64,000 nt of DNA from Aurelia coerulea (Eukaryota; Cnidaria; Scyphozoa; Semaeostomeae; Ulmaridae), in assembly GCA_039566865.1 (NCBI GenBank), contig CM076943.1, positions 46,384,663 through 46,448,662 of the forward strand, given 5' to 3'. This document shows positions 13,188 through 24,720 of this stretch, piece by piece (within the stretch, counting starts at the first letter, position 1; every line of letters begins with the position of its first letter). The position numbers and the translations under genes are program-made. The notes below the pieces were generated by a model. It saw only the letters and a list, made by a program, of their open reading frames with translations. It made no database searches and was not told where the DNA came from.

Positions 13188-13222
13188 TGCCATGCAGGAC
13201 TTCTTCAGGGCTGTAAGCAAAA
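13188..13222 (-). ncRNA. candidate hammerhead-like motif (copy 1)
   Basis: Minus-strand reading gives CTGAAGA, one extra A, a perfect 7-bp stem (GTCCTGC, loop ATG, GCAGGAC), then GAA and the palindrome ATAT. This is the order of a type-I hammerhead core with a very short helix III, as known from Penelope-like elements. The extra base before helix II departs from the canonical core, so activity is uncertain. Confidence 0.4.
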
Positions 13223-13489
13223 CGAGTGGAGTAGAATGGATATTTCATCAGTGTCTGCAGTAGTCTCTTTCCTCTTCCAGACGAAGAACTTACAATAATG
13301 TGCCGTAAATAGTTTGGTTTGCCTTATTTTGGGTTGGGGTCTGCCACGAGCATCTTCAAAAGGGTACCGTTGGCCAGACAAATTTTTACGAAAATGGTAC
13401 CCTTGGCTAGATCAATTTTGACCATTTTCTTGACCAATATTCTCAAATTTGTGCCAAATATGATGTCATGACCGTTCACATTACAGCCC

Positions 13490-13525
13490 TGAAGAAGTCC
13501 TGCATGGCAGGACGAAATATTGGCA
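13490..13525 (+). ncRNA. candidate hammerhead-like motif (copy 2)
   Basis: Same motif as the minus-strand copy near 13205, now on the plus strand: CTGAAGA, extra A, 7-bp stem, GAA, ATAT. Two copies in opposite orientation about 300 bases apart suggest an inverted duplication of a retroelement terminal segment. Confidence 0.4.
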
Positions 13526-14153
13526 AAAATTAAATTAATCGTATTTGCTGTTGTTTTTTGTCCTGTTGCGGTGTTTCTGCCTTTAAATTTATATATTCTC
13601 CTTGTAAACGTATTTTTTATGAGAAATTGGTTCATAACTAGAAACTGGTTTACTCGAATAGTTTACCTACTGGAGAGCTAGTCCTTTATGTAATTCCTTG
13701 CATACAATTTATCTTGTTTATTCGTTTTGTATTTGCTCAAATTGCCTTTTATCTTCTTTTGGTCTTTCTTTACATATTTTTACTAAATTGATTTGAAATA
13801 TGAAAACTGAAACTGAAATTATGAAATCATCAAATAAAAACCTACCAGTGGTAAGATGGCCAAATTTCAAGAAACTCTAGTACCATACCATGTCTGTGAG
13901 AAGTAGTAAGACACTTTTAGATCTCAAGGAAACAATCTGCACAAGTGTTTAGATACCACATTGATAATTGGTGCATTCAAGAATAGGAAGAAACAAACTA
14001 AGAAACATATGGCACTAAATACGAAAATTTTCGTGTTGAATTAAGAAACTTTTAGAATAATGGCCTGATCCCAGTTTCTTATAAAAGACGTGTATTGGAG
14101 GTTTTAATTTGTTGGTAATCTTGAGAGGTGTGTTTGTTGTAAGCTGTTATAAA

Positions 14154-14575
14154 GGGGTTCTTCCATAGTAAAGGTATGGGGATGTGCCTCGAGCGAGGGT
14201 ATACTTTTTCGGACTTCTAGTCTAGCCAAGGGTATACTTTTTTGCAATTTTGGCCAGCAACAGTCTAGCCAAGGGTATCATTTTTGACAATATTGGTCTA
14301 GCAAACGGTCATGACATCATATTTGGCACAAATTTGACAATATTGGTCAAGAAAATGGTCAAAATTGGTCTAGCCAAGAGTACCATATTCCTTAAAGATT
14401 AGTCTGGCCAACGGTACCCTTTTGAAGATGCTCGCGGCAGACCCCTACCCAAAATAAGGCAAACCAAACTATTTACGGCACATTATTGTAAGTTCTTCGT
14501 CTGAAAGAGGAAGGAGACTACAGCACGCACTGATGAAATATCCATTCTACTCCACTCGTTTTGCTTCAGCAGCTA
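14154..14575 (+). mobile_element. partial CACGGGG-family element and inverted flank
   Basis: From GGGGTTCTTCCATAGTAAAGG (14154) to about 14460 this matches the family bounded by TSDs at 41572-41894 and 59958-60644. It includes the recurring CTAGCCAAGGGTAT phrases. The following stretch 14461-14570 is the inverse of 13220-13310, so 13.2-14.6 kb forms a composite inverted repeat. The G-run terminus is eroded. Confidence 0.55.
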
Positions 14576-15989
14576 TTTTTCCTCTGGTGTTCCCTTGTGC
14601 AACCTTTATCATTATGCAGTAAGCTAGAATTAATCAGAGTACAAATCATGAGGGTGAAAGGAATTTTCTTATAAACAGCCTTCATGATCTGTCACTCATT
14701 TTGTGCTTCAGTTTATGGTCACAAAACAGAGTTTTATATATATTTTCTCTTCATTTGTAAAAGGATTGACGATGTTTTCTTACCGATAAACGAAAGACGT
14801 TATGCTGTATAACATTGTTTTCGAATAGCTGGAATGGTGTACTGTTAGATTGATGAGAAATGTGGACCCTATTAGTGGCCACGAGGAGCTTCTTTGATTT
14901 TGAATATATTGTCTGTATAAACCAGGCTTTTCTTTGAGTCTTTAAAGTCTTTAAATAAATTCTCTTGGTATCTTGATCGGTGAAACAACCAAACTGTCCA
15001 CAAATTTTCGAAATAAAAAGTTCACCTTCTGACTGTTGTAATACCAGCTGGGACAGTACAGTATTTCCCCACGGGGTGGCACTCAGCACATGCACATACG
15101 GGGAGGTAAGTCCGACTATTTTTGGGTCAGAATATTGCCGAAAGTGATACTTTTTCAGAGGGAAACAACCATATAAATTGAAATTATGTTTTTGATATTT
15201 TTGGGCATCAAATATTGTGAAAATGATATTTCTGGGTTCTTTAGAGGCAATACCTGACCTCAATTTCCAGTTGTTTCAATGATCTTTTATGTTCGTTTAC
15301 AGATGTCAAGGCATAAAATGAGCTGATATTTTTGGGTTGTACGTAAATGAAGCTAAACTGATATGTTTTGGGGTTCCTTGAAAAAATTTCTCGGACTAAA
15401 AGACCCCCCCCGTATGTGTACAACATTTTGCAACGGGTACGTCACCTTGAACTACCAAGTCCCCCCCCTGGGGTTTGATGTACTGTTAGATTGATGAGAA
15501 AGTATATCAGTAATCAATATGACCAGGGTAATTACTAATCTTAGCCATGACATTTCTCAGGTTCTATCTCAAATTATACATTGGCCATCAATCACCTTCT
15601 GACTGGTTTGACAGTACAGTATATCAGTAATCAATATGACCATTGAGTCAAAACATGGTATATTTTAGATAACTGGTTTAATAGTTTGAGTCAAAACGTA
15701 CATTTTCAACATTTGTAATGACATGAAATTGCACGTGTTATCAGATTTGCTTGGATTCAATGAAGTTAAAATAGAAGAAGGTGTGCGCTTGAAATATTGT
15801 AAATGTGATGTCAATGGACGGGACATTAAACTTGGTTTGATACCATTATGAGCCAAAATATGGTATATTTTTTAAAATATCTGAAATGTCATCAACTTGA
15901 GGAGAAAAGCTGTTAGTAGTTGTTAAATAACCAAAATAACTAAAAAACAGTATGTAGCCGGCTTGACTCTGCATCAGTAGTGTGAAGAG
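14576..15989. other. unassigned, contains inverted-repeat debris
   Basis: A 170-codon minus-strand frame (14751-15263) has no recognisable domain and runs through repeat sequence. About 15080-15425 has inverse ends (CACATACGGGGAGG and CCCCCCGTATGTGTAC), and the first recurs at 26485. A phrase with TACTGTTAGATTGATGAGAAA occurs at both 14838 and 15480. I regard this as transposon-derived DNA. Confidence 0.35.
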
Positions 15990-16303
15990 CCCGGGGGGGG
16001 GTACTTGACAGGGAAGTGACGGGGGTGTGCGGAAAACCTCTCCACCTGCACCCTGTCGCATAAAAAATGGGCCAAAAGTATACCCTGTCGCATAAAAATT
16101 TTGCCTCTCAAATACTGTGTAGAACGCAATTTTTGCTTGTGATACCCTGTCGCATAGTTTTTCTACCGATTATAATATCCTGTCGCATAATTTTCGTTAG
16201 AAAAAGACACCCTGTCGCAAAATTTTTACCGCAAAAGGACACCCTGTTGAGCGGCACATCCTGTCAGGTCAAGTATGGGAGTACCCCCCCCCCCCCTCCG
16301 CGG
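15990..16303. mobile_element. G-run foldback element with CCCTGTCGCATAA repeats
   Basis: The left end CCCGGGGGGGGGTACTTGAC (15990) and the right end with GAGTACCCCCC and CGCGGG (to 16303) are inverse. Between them the phrase CCCTGTCGCATAA or CCCTGTCGCA recurs six times at irregular 30-45-base spacing. No exact TSD was found: the flanks share only AGAG. Confidence 0.5.
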
Positions 16304-16863
16304 GATGCAGAGTTTCGGGCATAACTGCTAATGAAGGGTAAAGCCCGAGATGGCTAGATACAAGCATCTAGGAGGCTATATGCAATATTTATTGTTTGTG
16401 TTCAATGATGAATGCACCTCACCAAAATTCGCTTAACAACAGCTGAAGGAGTACTTGAAGAGCTGACGTATGATTTATTCCATTCTAACTTTATGCATAA
16501 CTATGCTTTATGTTTGATGTATTTATCGTATAAGTGTTGCATTTTACGGTATAAAAAAGGGTTGTATCGTGTGACTTGTCTAATAATTACTAATACTTCG
16601 AGCCAAGGCGAGATATAGCGGCAAGGCGGGATCATGTAAGGAGGCTCCAAGTCTTCAAGTGTTTTGAAATGAGAAGCTTGGCCTCTTTTTTATCGTTTTT
16701 AGCGAATAATCAATGATTTTCCGCATATAATTTTTTGTCTGGAAAATTATTTACAAATTTGGTCACCCTTTGTCCAAGATCTCAACCTCGATATCAATAC
16801 GTGGCTGTAAAGTTGTCAAATTTGTCACTTTGTTGTGCAATGAATGAATCACAATAGATCAAA
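16304..16863. promoter_or_regulatory. 5' flank of RNF14-type gene
   Basis: This is the region just upstream of the RNF14 start codon. No clear TATA box or initiator can be named with confidence. The start codon context (ATCAAAATGG, A at -3 and G at +4) is favourable for initiation. A short unrecognised frame (16412-16618) is not supported as a gene. Confidence 0.3.
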
Positions 16864-17172
16864 ATGGACGACGAAGAGGAGCAAAACAACGAACTGCTTG
16901 CTTTAGAAGCGATTTACGAAGAACGACAATTCATCAGATCGAAAGAAGAACTTGGTGGGGAAATCAAAATCTTCTTAGATGTTTCTCACCCATTTAGAAT
17001 TATTTTTGCCAGCTCAAAATCAAGTGGAACAGCTACAAATGAGGGAGAGAATTCAGAACTGGAAGTGAATTTTTTGCCGCCCATCGTCCTAAATTTCAGT
17101 TATCCTTCAGATTACCCCTCAGCAAAGCCACCGAATTATACCTTGTCATGCAAATGGCTAAACAGATCACAG
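16864..17172 (+). CDS. RNF14: RNF14-type RBR E3 ligase, exon 1 (RWD domain)
   Basis: The 309 nt encode residues 1-103, beginning MDDEEEQNNELLALEAIYEE, the acidic helix that opens an RWD domain. The fold continues with the YPSDYPSAKPPNYTLS segment, in which the Pro-rich turn is characteristic of RWD domains. The exon ends at 17172 in ATCACAG followed by GTATGG, a good donor in phase 0. The frame continues past the donor only as intron (a repeat-derived tail to 17382), so the longer open frame should not be used. In RNF14 the RWD region binds partners and targets the ligase, which acts at stalled ribosomes on RNA-protein crosslinks and in transcription. That role is family knowledge, not visible here. 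Confidence 0.85.
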
Positions 17173-19362
17173 GTATGGTATCTTCTGTTGGGACTGGGCA
17201 GAAATTTTGGTCTTTTCGACCGGCCGGGGGTCACGCCCTGGGTCATTCCATTTAATAAGCGTACACCCCAGTCGGAAGATGTAATTCCAAGGGGGTCAGA
17301 AATATTCTCAATTTTTGCGAATCCGAGGGGTTCCAAAGTGACAAAAAGGGGGTCGGAAGAAGAAATCCTAGGGGTGACTTGAAATAACTAAGTGAAATCC
17401 AAGGGTTAAATTGGAGTAACTGTAAATCCGTAGAAAATTCCAGTCTTCCATCCCTGTGTTACTACTGTTTTAGTAAGAAATCCAAGGGTGTTTTTTCGTA
17501 AAAAAGCATGTAAATCCAGGGGCTTTAATGCAAAAATTTTATGTGAATCCATGGGGTTTTCCTTTTTTCAAAAATCTTCCGTCCCGGGGGTATGCTTTTT
17601 AAATGGAACGTCCCCCTCCACGCCCTCCCCTCCTTATGCAGTGCACTGGGTAAGACGCTGCTTTTAGATTTTATTTAGAATCTCAGTGGGCCCGCAGACC
17701 TGTAAACAATCCTGAAAGTACAACAAAGAAAAAATACATAACTTATTTCTTGCAGGCCCCCCAGTCTGCATTTTTTGTAGCGCGATCTTCCCCGCGCCAC
17801 TTTGATTGACTTCAGCCGCACCCGCACCATAACTCTGTAAAAGGGCCACATTTGGCAGTTTGTTTTTACAATTTGCTTGCACCCCCAACATTCAGATGCA
17901 CCAGAATTTACTTCAAAATGAGCTTCCCCGCGCCAAAATTAAAGAATGCAATCTGGCAGGCCCCCAGATACCCCAGGCCCTCTGGTAACTACCCTGGCTA
18001 CCCCCCTTCTTGATGGTCATAAGAGGGGGGGCGTTTTTCGCCCCCCTCCCTTTCTCCAAAACTTAAAGGGATAACCAGTACTTCTGCTGAAGGGCTACCC
18101 TCCCCTTTAGCTAAATAAATGGCATGAAAAAAATTAAATGAGTAGATCTCAACTCAAGAGAAAGGGCACAGGCTGGGGCCTTTTTGGAATCTGGGTGCAC
18201 CGTGCGCCACAGATATGCGCCAATTTCTTTGTTCTATTGTTATTTCCATTGTTTAGATTAGGTCCATACACCACACGCCGATTCCAGTTTGGGCAAGGGG
18301 GGTTGCCCACCCAGCTAGTAGTTAAAGAAAGCGCTCCCCCAGAACCAGTGCCAGTCTGCAGAGTGTCAGCTGCACGCACAAGATTTTTTTCACAAATTTT
18401 ATATGCACACCAATTTTGAACGAGATCTTTTGTTCATTACTTTCAAAACGAAGGATTCAAAGACCTTACACGTGAGCACGCCACTGCTTCCTTGGTCTGC
18501 ATGCGTGAGATCTCGTTGAGAACTGCCATACTCTGCAGACTGGCCCCAGAATTGGTATAATTGATCATGGAGTGGTCTGTATGTATGCATGTATGTATGT
18601 ATCATTTGCCACTTAGAAATATTGTTTACAAGTTTATAATATAAAAATAGATACAATACAATATATAAAGTTAACAACGTAAAGGAAAAATACCCCTAAT
18701 TACAGTGGCAGGGATTGCATTAAAAAGTCAAGATGACCTTAATTTCATAATGGTCCCCTTAGAGGTGCTGGAGCAATGAAAAAGTATGAGCAAAAAAACT
18801 GTAGTTGTTTTCCGTGTAAAACATGGTTTATACAGTAAGACCATATGGACCAAAGTCGGGGGAGATGATGATGAGTCTTAATAGAAGACATATATGTAAT
18901 CTTCCTCTTTTTGTATGTTTTGGAAAAAATGTTCTTTGATCTTATGTTTGAACGTGTTGATATCATTTGTTGATTTCATCTCAGACGAAACATTGTCATC
19001 GTAACCCACCAAGATACCTCCTTTTGACTAAACAAAGGAACAAAACGATAAGATATTGGAATCTTCTGATTGTAAAGCTACATTTTTCAATCTTTAACTT
19101 GAATGCACATGTACCTTGCATTTGACAATTGTCCAGCAAGCATCGGGAGATACGAGTTCACAAAATTAAAAGTTAGAGTGCACCTGACACCAGAGGTTAT
19201 GCAAAAGGGCCTAACCATGGTTATTTGATATTACAAGTATTTTCCAAAGAATTATACTTCAAGATGCTTCAATTGTTCTTGAAATTGCTTTTCCTTTGGG
19301 AAGTGGGTCCATGCTTTGCATTACTATAAGTTATTTGTATCAAAGAATGGGAGAAAGGGGAC

Positions 19363-19544
19363 AGCACGCTCAGGGACGTAGGAAGTATCTCAAACTTGGG
19401 GGGGCACTACACTTGAAGGGCAATTTTTTCATTAAGCTAAAGGGGCACTTCCTGAAAATAGAAAGGCCATTTCCTGTTTATTACAAAATCTTGGAGGGGC
19501 ACGTGCCCCCAGTGCCCCCTGGTTCCTACATCTCTGAGCACGCT
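19363..19544. mobile_element. hAT MITE in RNF14 intron, TSD AGCACGCT
   Basis: The element 19371-19536 (166 bp) has CAGGGACGTAGGAA at the left and the complement of CAGAGATGTAGGAAC at the right. It is flanked by a perfect 8-bp duplication AGCACGCT (19363-19370 and 19537-19544). It is non-autonomous, with GGGGGGGCAC and GTGCCCCC motifs inside. Confidence 0.85.
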
Positions 19545-19712
19545 TATTTTGAAGAAATGGCATGAGTTTATCCTTTTCAACACATTTTTATTCTTTTATT
19601 TGATTAGAGTGGCCATGTGTTGATAATTCTTTTCAACAGCAAAAGTAAGAAAGTAAAAACTTAAAGTTCAAAGTTCCTTTGAATAATGTTCCATGAATCA
19701 AATCATGGTTAT

Positions 19713-20016
19713 GTCTCATTCAATTCCTGCCCTGACCATCCCCCCCAGGCAGCTCGGGGGTCAACAAAAATTACCTGCGCAAATGCCCGGGGGCCGAGCA
19801 AATTTTATGTGGTGAATGCCCGGGGGCCGGGCACTGAGAAAGTGCCATATTCCCAGTTACTGTATAAGAAAAAGCTCCTGTTTTTGTCAAATGCCACTCA
19901 AATGCCCAGGGGCCGGGGAAAAAATTGACGTTCAAATGCCCGAGGGCCGGGAATATTTTGTGAGCAAATGCCCGGGGGTGTCCCGGGGAAAGGTCAGGGC
20001 AGGAATTGAACGAGAC
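19713..20016. mobile_element. G/C-rich foldback with GCCCGGGGGCCGGG repeats
   Basis: Inverse ends GTCTCATTCAATTCCTGCC and GGCAGGAATTGAACGAGAC enclose about five imperfect copies of AAATGCCCGGGGGCCGGG. A relative with the same ends lies at about 32562-32745. No TSD was recognised. Confidence 0.55.
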
Positions 20017-20569
20017 ATTTAGCTCCTCAAAACTTCTGGTTTCAGGTCCACTCCAAATTTGACTTTGTGAGCTCGTATCTCCAGTGTTTGGTGGACGATT
20101 TTTAAATAATATCTTATTTTATTTTATCTTGTTGCTTCTTTCTCCAGCCAAATAACAGGGCATTTTTGTCTGAGAAACCTGGTATTCGTTGATTGTTTAT
20201 TAATTTATTTATGCATTTATTCATTTGCTTATTTATTTATTTATTTATTTGTATCATTTAGCTTTCGTTTCTTTGTTTCATTTTTAATTTCATGTTTATT
20301 TTTCTTGTGTGGGTAGCACGGCATGGCACATTCCATTTTGACACCAAATTCTGTTGATGTGTCTCTTGATCAGTCTCTGTCATTCAAATTTGCCATTCTA
20401 ATCTATCATTCTCTCTACAATTGCTCCTTTACCTTACTTTCATACCCGATGAGTACAAGTTGTATTTTTTAAAGAATTGCTTGCATACGTATACGTAATC
20501 GCATAGCAAAACCAATCTATTATTTAGTTGTTAATCTTCCAGACAATTGAACCATATTTTCTGCCATAG

Positions 20570-21637
20570 CTTCAAATCTTATGCAAAGAGTTGGAACAAC
20601 AATGGATCAATAACGGACCAGGTTTGGTTATTCTCTTTGAATGGGTACAATTTTTAACAGAAGAGACCAAGGAATTGCTAGAAATTGAGTCCCCTTTTGT
20701 CATAGAAGATATTACAAGGAATAAATATGCAAGAAGGGTAAACATGGTATCAAGCAAATGTGATGACCATGCAATCCAAGATGTTGCTTCCATTGCAGAA
20801 TTAAAAGATTTCTTGATAGAGTATGATAATTATGAGCAAAACAGGCAATTTGATACAACACTTTTTGCCTGTAGTGTCTGTTTTATGGAGAAGCTTGGAG
20901 AGAAATGTTGTTCCTTTTACCCCTGCAAGCATGTCTTCTGTAATGAATGCATGTCAGAGTATTTCAAACTTCAAATAAAAGATGGTGCAGTGAACGCTCT
21001 TACATGCCCTTATGACAAATGTGAATCACAAGCAACTCCAAGCCAAATTAGGAAACTGGTTGTTGAGGAAGATTATGAAAAATATGAGAAGTTTTTACTT
21101 CAATCAACACTTGACTGCATGACTGATGTCATTCTCTGCCCAAGAAATATTTGCCAGTCACCAGTTTTGTTAGAAAATGGCTCAACTATCGGAATGTGTG
21201 CCAAATGCTCATTTGCATTTTGTACCATGTGTAGAAGGTCATACCATGGTGTTTCAGCATGCCCTATAAATGAATCTGAATTTGCTGATCTCCGCAGAAA
21301 ATATGCAACTGCTGGACCCGAGGAGAAGCTTCGGCTAGAGAAAAGATATGGAAGGCAGAATTTGAAATATGCACTTGAAGATGCTGTATCTGAGGAATGG
21401 ATAAAAGCTAATTCAAAGAAATGCCCCAGCTGTAAATCAATCATTCAGAAAATTAGTGGCTGTAACAAAATGACTTGTTATAGATGTCAGGGGTGTTTTT
21501 GTTGGTTGTGCCTTGGTACCGTCTCAAAATCAAATCCTTATCTGCACTTTAATGATGTACATAGCAAATGTTTCAATAAGTTATTTGAAGGAGTGGAGGA
21601 AGAACCTGAGGATTATGAATGGTTTCAATATGTGTGA
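20570..21637 (+). CDS. RNF14: RNF14-type RBR E3 ligase, exon 2 (RING1-IBR-RING2)
   Basis: The exon begins after TGCCATAG with CTTCAAATCTTATGC and joins exon 1 in phase 0. It encodes residues 104-458 and stops at TGA (21635-21637), so the protein is 458 aa, close to the usual length of about 470. A first RING lies at residues 204-254 (CSVC, PCKHVFCNEC, CPYDKC). An in-between-RING domain lies at about 274-334 (CPRNICQ, CAKC, FCTMCRRSYHG). RING2 lies at 388-418 (CPSC, GCNKMTC, CQGCFCWLC). The Cys of GCNKMTC, residue 401, corresponds to the thioester-forming catalytic Cys of RBR ligases and is present. The conserved NPYLHFND follows RING2. The whole catalytic half sits in one exon without introns. 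All zinc ligands look intact. Confidence 0.93.
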   Translation, partial: LQILCKELEQQWINNGPGLVILFEWVQFLTEETKELLEIESPFVIEDITRNKYARRVNMVSSKCDDHAIQDVASIAELKDFLIEYDNYEQNRQFDTTLFACSVCFMEKLGEKCCSFYPCKHVFCNECMSEYFKLQIKDGAVNALTCPYDKCESQATPSQIRKLVVEEDYEKYEKFLLQSTLDCMTDVILCPRNICQSPVLLENGSTIGMCAKCSFAFCTMCRRSYHGVSACPINESEFADLRRKYATAGPEEKLRLEKRYGRQNLKYALEDAVSEEWIKANSKKCPSCKSIIQKISGCNKMTCYRCQGCFCWLCLGTVSKSNPYLHFNDVHSKCFNKLFEGVEEEPEDYEWFQYV

Positions 21638-22204
21638 GTTGTTGCCTCAACAAGTCACATCTTCTTGTGTTGCTATAGAGTGAACTAATATTTTTGTACT
21701 TGACTTAGACTTGTATTTAGCAGGTTTAAATTTAGATACCAGTTGAAGCAGAAAAAAGTTCCCACTTTTGAAAATTCATGGCATCAAGAGTGCTGGATGG
21801 ATTGGGTTGCAAAATTACTGAAAAAGGCCTAAAATACATGATCAAATGATAAAGGACTCCTCGCTCAGAACGAAAGACAAAAAGCAATTTCTCATGGGTG
21901 AGAGATATCATCTGCACATTTATTGTCAGGGCATTGGAAATCTTTAGTATCTGTTTGAGAATCTAGGTCTTATTACTCTAGAGGGAGGTGAAACGCCTGT
22001 GTGCATTTTTCTGTGTGAGGAGAGTCCTAACGATTTGATCAAGTGTTTTAGGCCCTTTTTCAGTCATTTTCAAAACATGACATTTTTGTAAAGTTGACTT
22101 TACCTATATTTGTAGTGCTCGTAAGAAGACGAGAAAAATCTCAGAAATATTTTGATCTTTTGGCTTTTGACTAAAATTTGAATCATTGAAATCCATAAAG
22201 TACT
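21638..22204. other. RNF14 3' flank
   Basis: This stretch follows the RNF14 stop codon and presumably includes the 3' UTR. I see no clear AATAAA within it. Nothing else is recognised before the hAT-like element at 22213. Confidence 0.35.
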
Positions 22205-23269
22205 TGTGATGGCAGTGGTGTAGAGCTAGATTGATAACTAGGGGGGCTCAGGTAGAGAGGTGGCACCAGGAAATTTGTTTGAGCCACACCTTTTACTTTG
22301 GCGTAGAATGCATCTTCCAATATCATGCTTGCCATTAGCAGTGAGGAAACTTTGATAATTTTGTGACAACTGACAGTTATCCTACAAATCAGAGCAAGAA
22401 GAAAATTTTTGAAGAAACATCCTTTACTTTGGCGTAGAATGCAACTCCCAATATCATGCTTGCCATTAGCAGCGAGGAAACCTTGATAGTTTTGTGACAG
22501 TCATCCTATAAATTGGAGCACGAAGAAAAATTTTAGAAGAAACAGCCTTTACTTTGGCTTAGAATGCATCTCCCAATATCATGCTTGCCATTAGCAACAA
22601 GAAAACCTTGATAGTTTTTTTGTGACAACTGACAGTTATCCTACAAATCAGAGCACGAAGAAAATTTTTGAAAAAACATCCTTTTTTTTGGCTCAGAAGG
22701 CATCCCCTGACTCCATATTTACCAGTGCTAAAATGGAAGCTTTGGTAACACAGTTCAATTATGTATAATCCCCTTCTAGCAATTGGCATTTCACGGAAAA
22801 ATTCTCACCGAACCTATACCCAGCCATTTCTCTTCCGTGTTAAAGGAATATCGAGGACCATTTTTCGAAACAAGTGGGGGGCACCCTATACCCTCATCGC
22901 CTTGCCACTTATGATGTCTGTTTGCACTTCCTTGTTCTATTGTCATTTGCACTTGTGTGTTTCTGAAGCCATTTTGATGTAACATTAGTGGCATCCCATA
23001 GATGTACATGAGGCCCATTTATGCTTATAAACATCAAGGAAGATAAGAGCTTGACAGTCATTGAAGATCTCATCTTGGTGCAAACCAAACACCAGGATCT
23101 CTTCTAAGAATATAACATTACCTTGTTCTGTCATTTTGGTCATAATAAACAAATTAAGAAAATCAAAATTTATTCAGAATAACTAGGGGGGCTAAAGCCC
23201 CCCCAAAATTACGGGAAAAATAACTAGGGGGGCTGAGCCCCCCCCCAGCTCTACACCACTGTGTGATGG
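22205..23269. mobile_element. hAT-like element, TSD TGTGATGG, with internal tandem repeats
   Basis: The element 22213-23261 (1,049 bp) begins CAGTGGTGTAGAGCT and ends with the exact complement. It is flanked by a perfect 8-bp duplication TGTGATGG (22205-22212 and 23262-23269). Inside, three copies of a 123-132-bp unit (starting near 22291, 22423 and 22546) carry ATATCATGCTTGCCATTAGC, and a partial fourth follows near 22680. ACTAGGGGGGCT occurs at both ends. No transposase frame is recognised. Confidence 0.88.
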
Positions 23270-23930
23270 TACGAATTTTCAAAAGTTGGAGCTTTTTCCT
23301 GGCTTACCTGGTAGATGATGTGATCATCCTTAGAAATTCATTGCTAACCTAACAATGTAGACTGATTATATGTTCGTAGGTTATCGCTATTGATAGGCTT
23401 GTGGACGCTATAACTACGACTCATGGACTTGCGCTTCCAAAAACGGACATGGCCTAAATCACCTGCTATTTTTTCTTGAAACCACTGACCCTAAATCGCC
23501 GCAAAAAGTGGTTTTCCTGAAGTGCTACACTGCAAAACAAGCTATCAGTACTTAGATGAATGTTTCTTCAAGCTATTAAAGCAAAAAAATCCTACCCATA
23601 AGTGATATTTTAGTTGTTTGGGGACGCAAAAGATCTCGTAAATTCGTTCGCTACTTTGAGATTTTGATCGTTGGAGCAGTTCAGTCGAACGCGTTGTTCG
23701 AACGCTTTTGTTTGCCTTTGGCGGGAAGTTTGAATTGAAGAAGAATCAGCCAATCCCATCAAGTTATTTCAAGCCTTGCATCCTGATTGGTCCAGGAGCC
23801 GTTTTGAGAAGAGTTAGTCCATAAGGCCCTTGACTGGAGCGACAACAACAACATTAATTCACTTCAATTAGATGAGCGTAAGTTGAGGGTCCTTATGTAG
23901 TGAGGCTACTAACAATGATAATTTAGTAAG
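23270..23930. other. unassigned intergenic sequence
   Basis: No gene is recognised. A phrase TTATCGCTATTGATAGGC with TACGACTCATG (about 23385-23425) recurs diverged at about 42736-42782, so it belongs to a dispersed repeat. Confidence 0.35.
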
Positions 23931-24481
23931 TACCAGGTGTCCCAAAAAAAAGTACTCCCGTTTGAAAAATCACGAAAATTTGATTGCACGGCCGATCTTC
24001 AATTTTCTTTTTTTGTTAAGTAGATCAAAGACCAAATTATTTTGCAAGACATAGCTGATCTTGTAAGTGGTTTTAAAATGAGCAAATTTAGCTCTTTTTT
24101 AGGGCTACCTGGTTTTGAATCATACTGCAAAAAAAGCACTGATGATTGCCAAATCAATTTCTTTGTGCGTCTAAAACTTCTAGTGTGGTCATAAATGACA
24201 GAAATAAATGCGCACTATCATTGGAGACTTCAATGATGATAAAAATCTGAAATTTTTGACTCTTTGGCAAGATTGAGTATTTTTCTTAAAACTATAGCTC
24301 AAAATAAAGCTTTTCAACGTGTAAATTTCCTACCTTGCTGTATCAAAAGCAAACATTTTATCATCTGTGAATATTTTTGGGTCTTTGACAAAGCAATTCG
24401 AAAAGAAAATTTCATCAAAGGTTTGATAATCAATTTTTGATGATTTTATAAACAGGAGTACTTTTTTTGGGACACCCGGTA
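23931..24481. mobile_element. mariner-like non-autonomous element, TSD TA
   Basis: The element 23933-24479 (547 bp) has inverse ends CCAGGTGTCCCAAAAAAAAG and CTTTTTTTGGGACACCCGG. It is flanked by TA on both sides (23931-23932 and 24480-24481). Ends of this type with a TA duplication are typical of Tc1/mariner derivatives. No transposase frame with a DDE/D pattern is visible. Confidence 0.75.
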
Positions 24482-24720
24482 GTATCTTTGTTCGACGGGG
24501 ATGTGCCTTTTTTCAGGGTATCGTTTTTCACCAATTTTTTCTTGCACGGGGTATCAAAATAAGGCAATTTTTCTAGAGCAGGTTGTCAAAACATATCAAA
24601 GGGGAAATTTTATTGGATTGGGTCGCTTTTCGGTCAAATTATTTCATATTTCACAACTGATCTTCCACTTTGTTCTGAAATAATGAGTAATCTTCTCAAG
24701 GAAGCCCCCTCAAGATACCT
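24482..24720 (+). mobile_element. truncated copy of the 27489-27810 G-run family
   Basis: The segment with GACGGGGATGTGCC, CAGGGTATCG and GGGGTATCAAAATAAGGC matches the element at 27489-27810 in the same order. It lacks the G-run left end, so it is a broken copy. Confidence 0.5.

Larger units (their letters stand above)
13110..13600. repeat. inverted pair of PLE-type hammerhead-bearing segments
   Basis: Segment 13110-13225 recurs inverted at 13484-13600. It includes the phrase CTGAAGAAGTCCTGCATGG with its complement side GCAGGACGAAA. Between them lies an inverted partial copy (13296-13475) of the CACGGGG family described at 41572. A minus-strand frame across it (13324-13635) is not a recognised protein. 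Confidence 0.55.
17173..20569 (+). other. RNF14 intron 1, filled with repeats
   Basis: This 3,397-bp intron starts GTATGG and ends TGCCATAG. It carries a G-rich element at about 17230-17620 with inverse ATTCCATTTAA-type ends, and C/G-run-rich sequence at about 17750-18060. A TGTA microsatellite lies near 18580-18602, a hAT MITE at 19371-19536, a G/C-rich foldback at 19713-20016 and an ATTT tract near 20214-20250. No other exon is evident: phase 0 on both sides joins the two coding blocks without loss. Confidence 0.75.

Noticed and set aside
14751..15263. 170-codon minus-strand frame
   Set aside because: It crosses dispersed repeat phrases (CACATACGGGGAGG, TACTGTTAGATTGATG) and matches no family that I know.
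17173..17382. Extension of the RNF14 exon 1 frame to residue 172
   Set aside because: After 17172 the sequence is a good splice donor followed by G-rich repeat DNA. The RWD fold continues instead at 20570 in the same phase.
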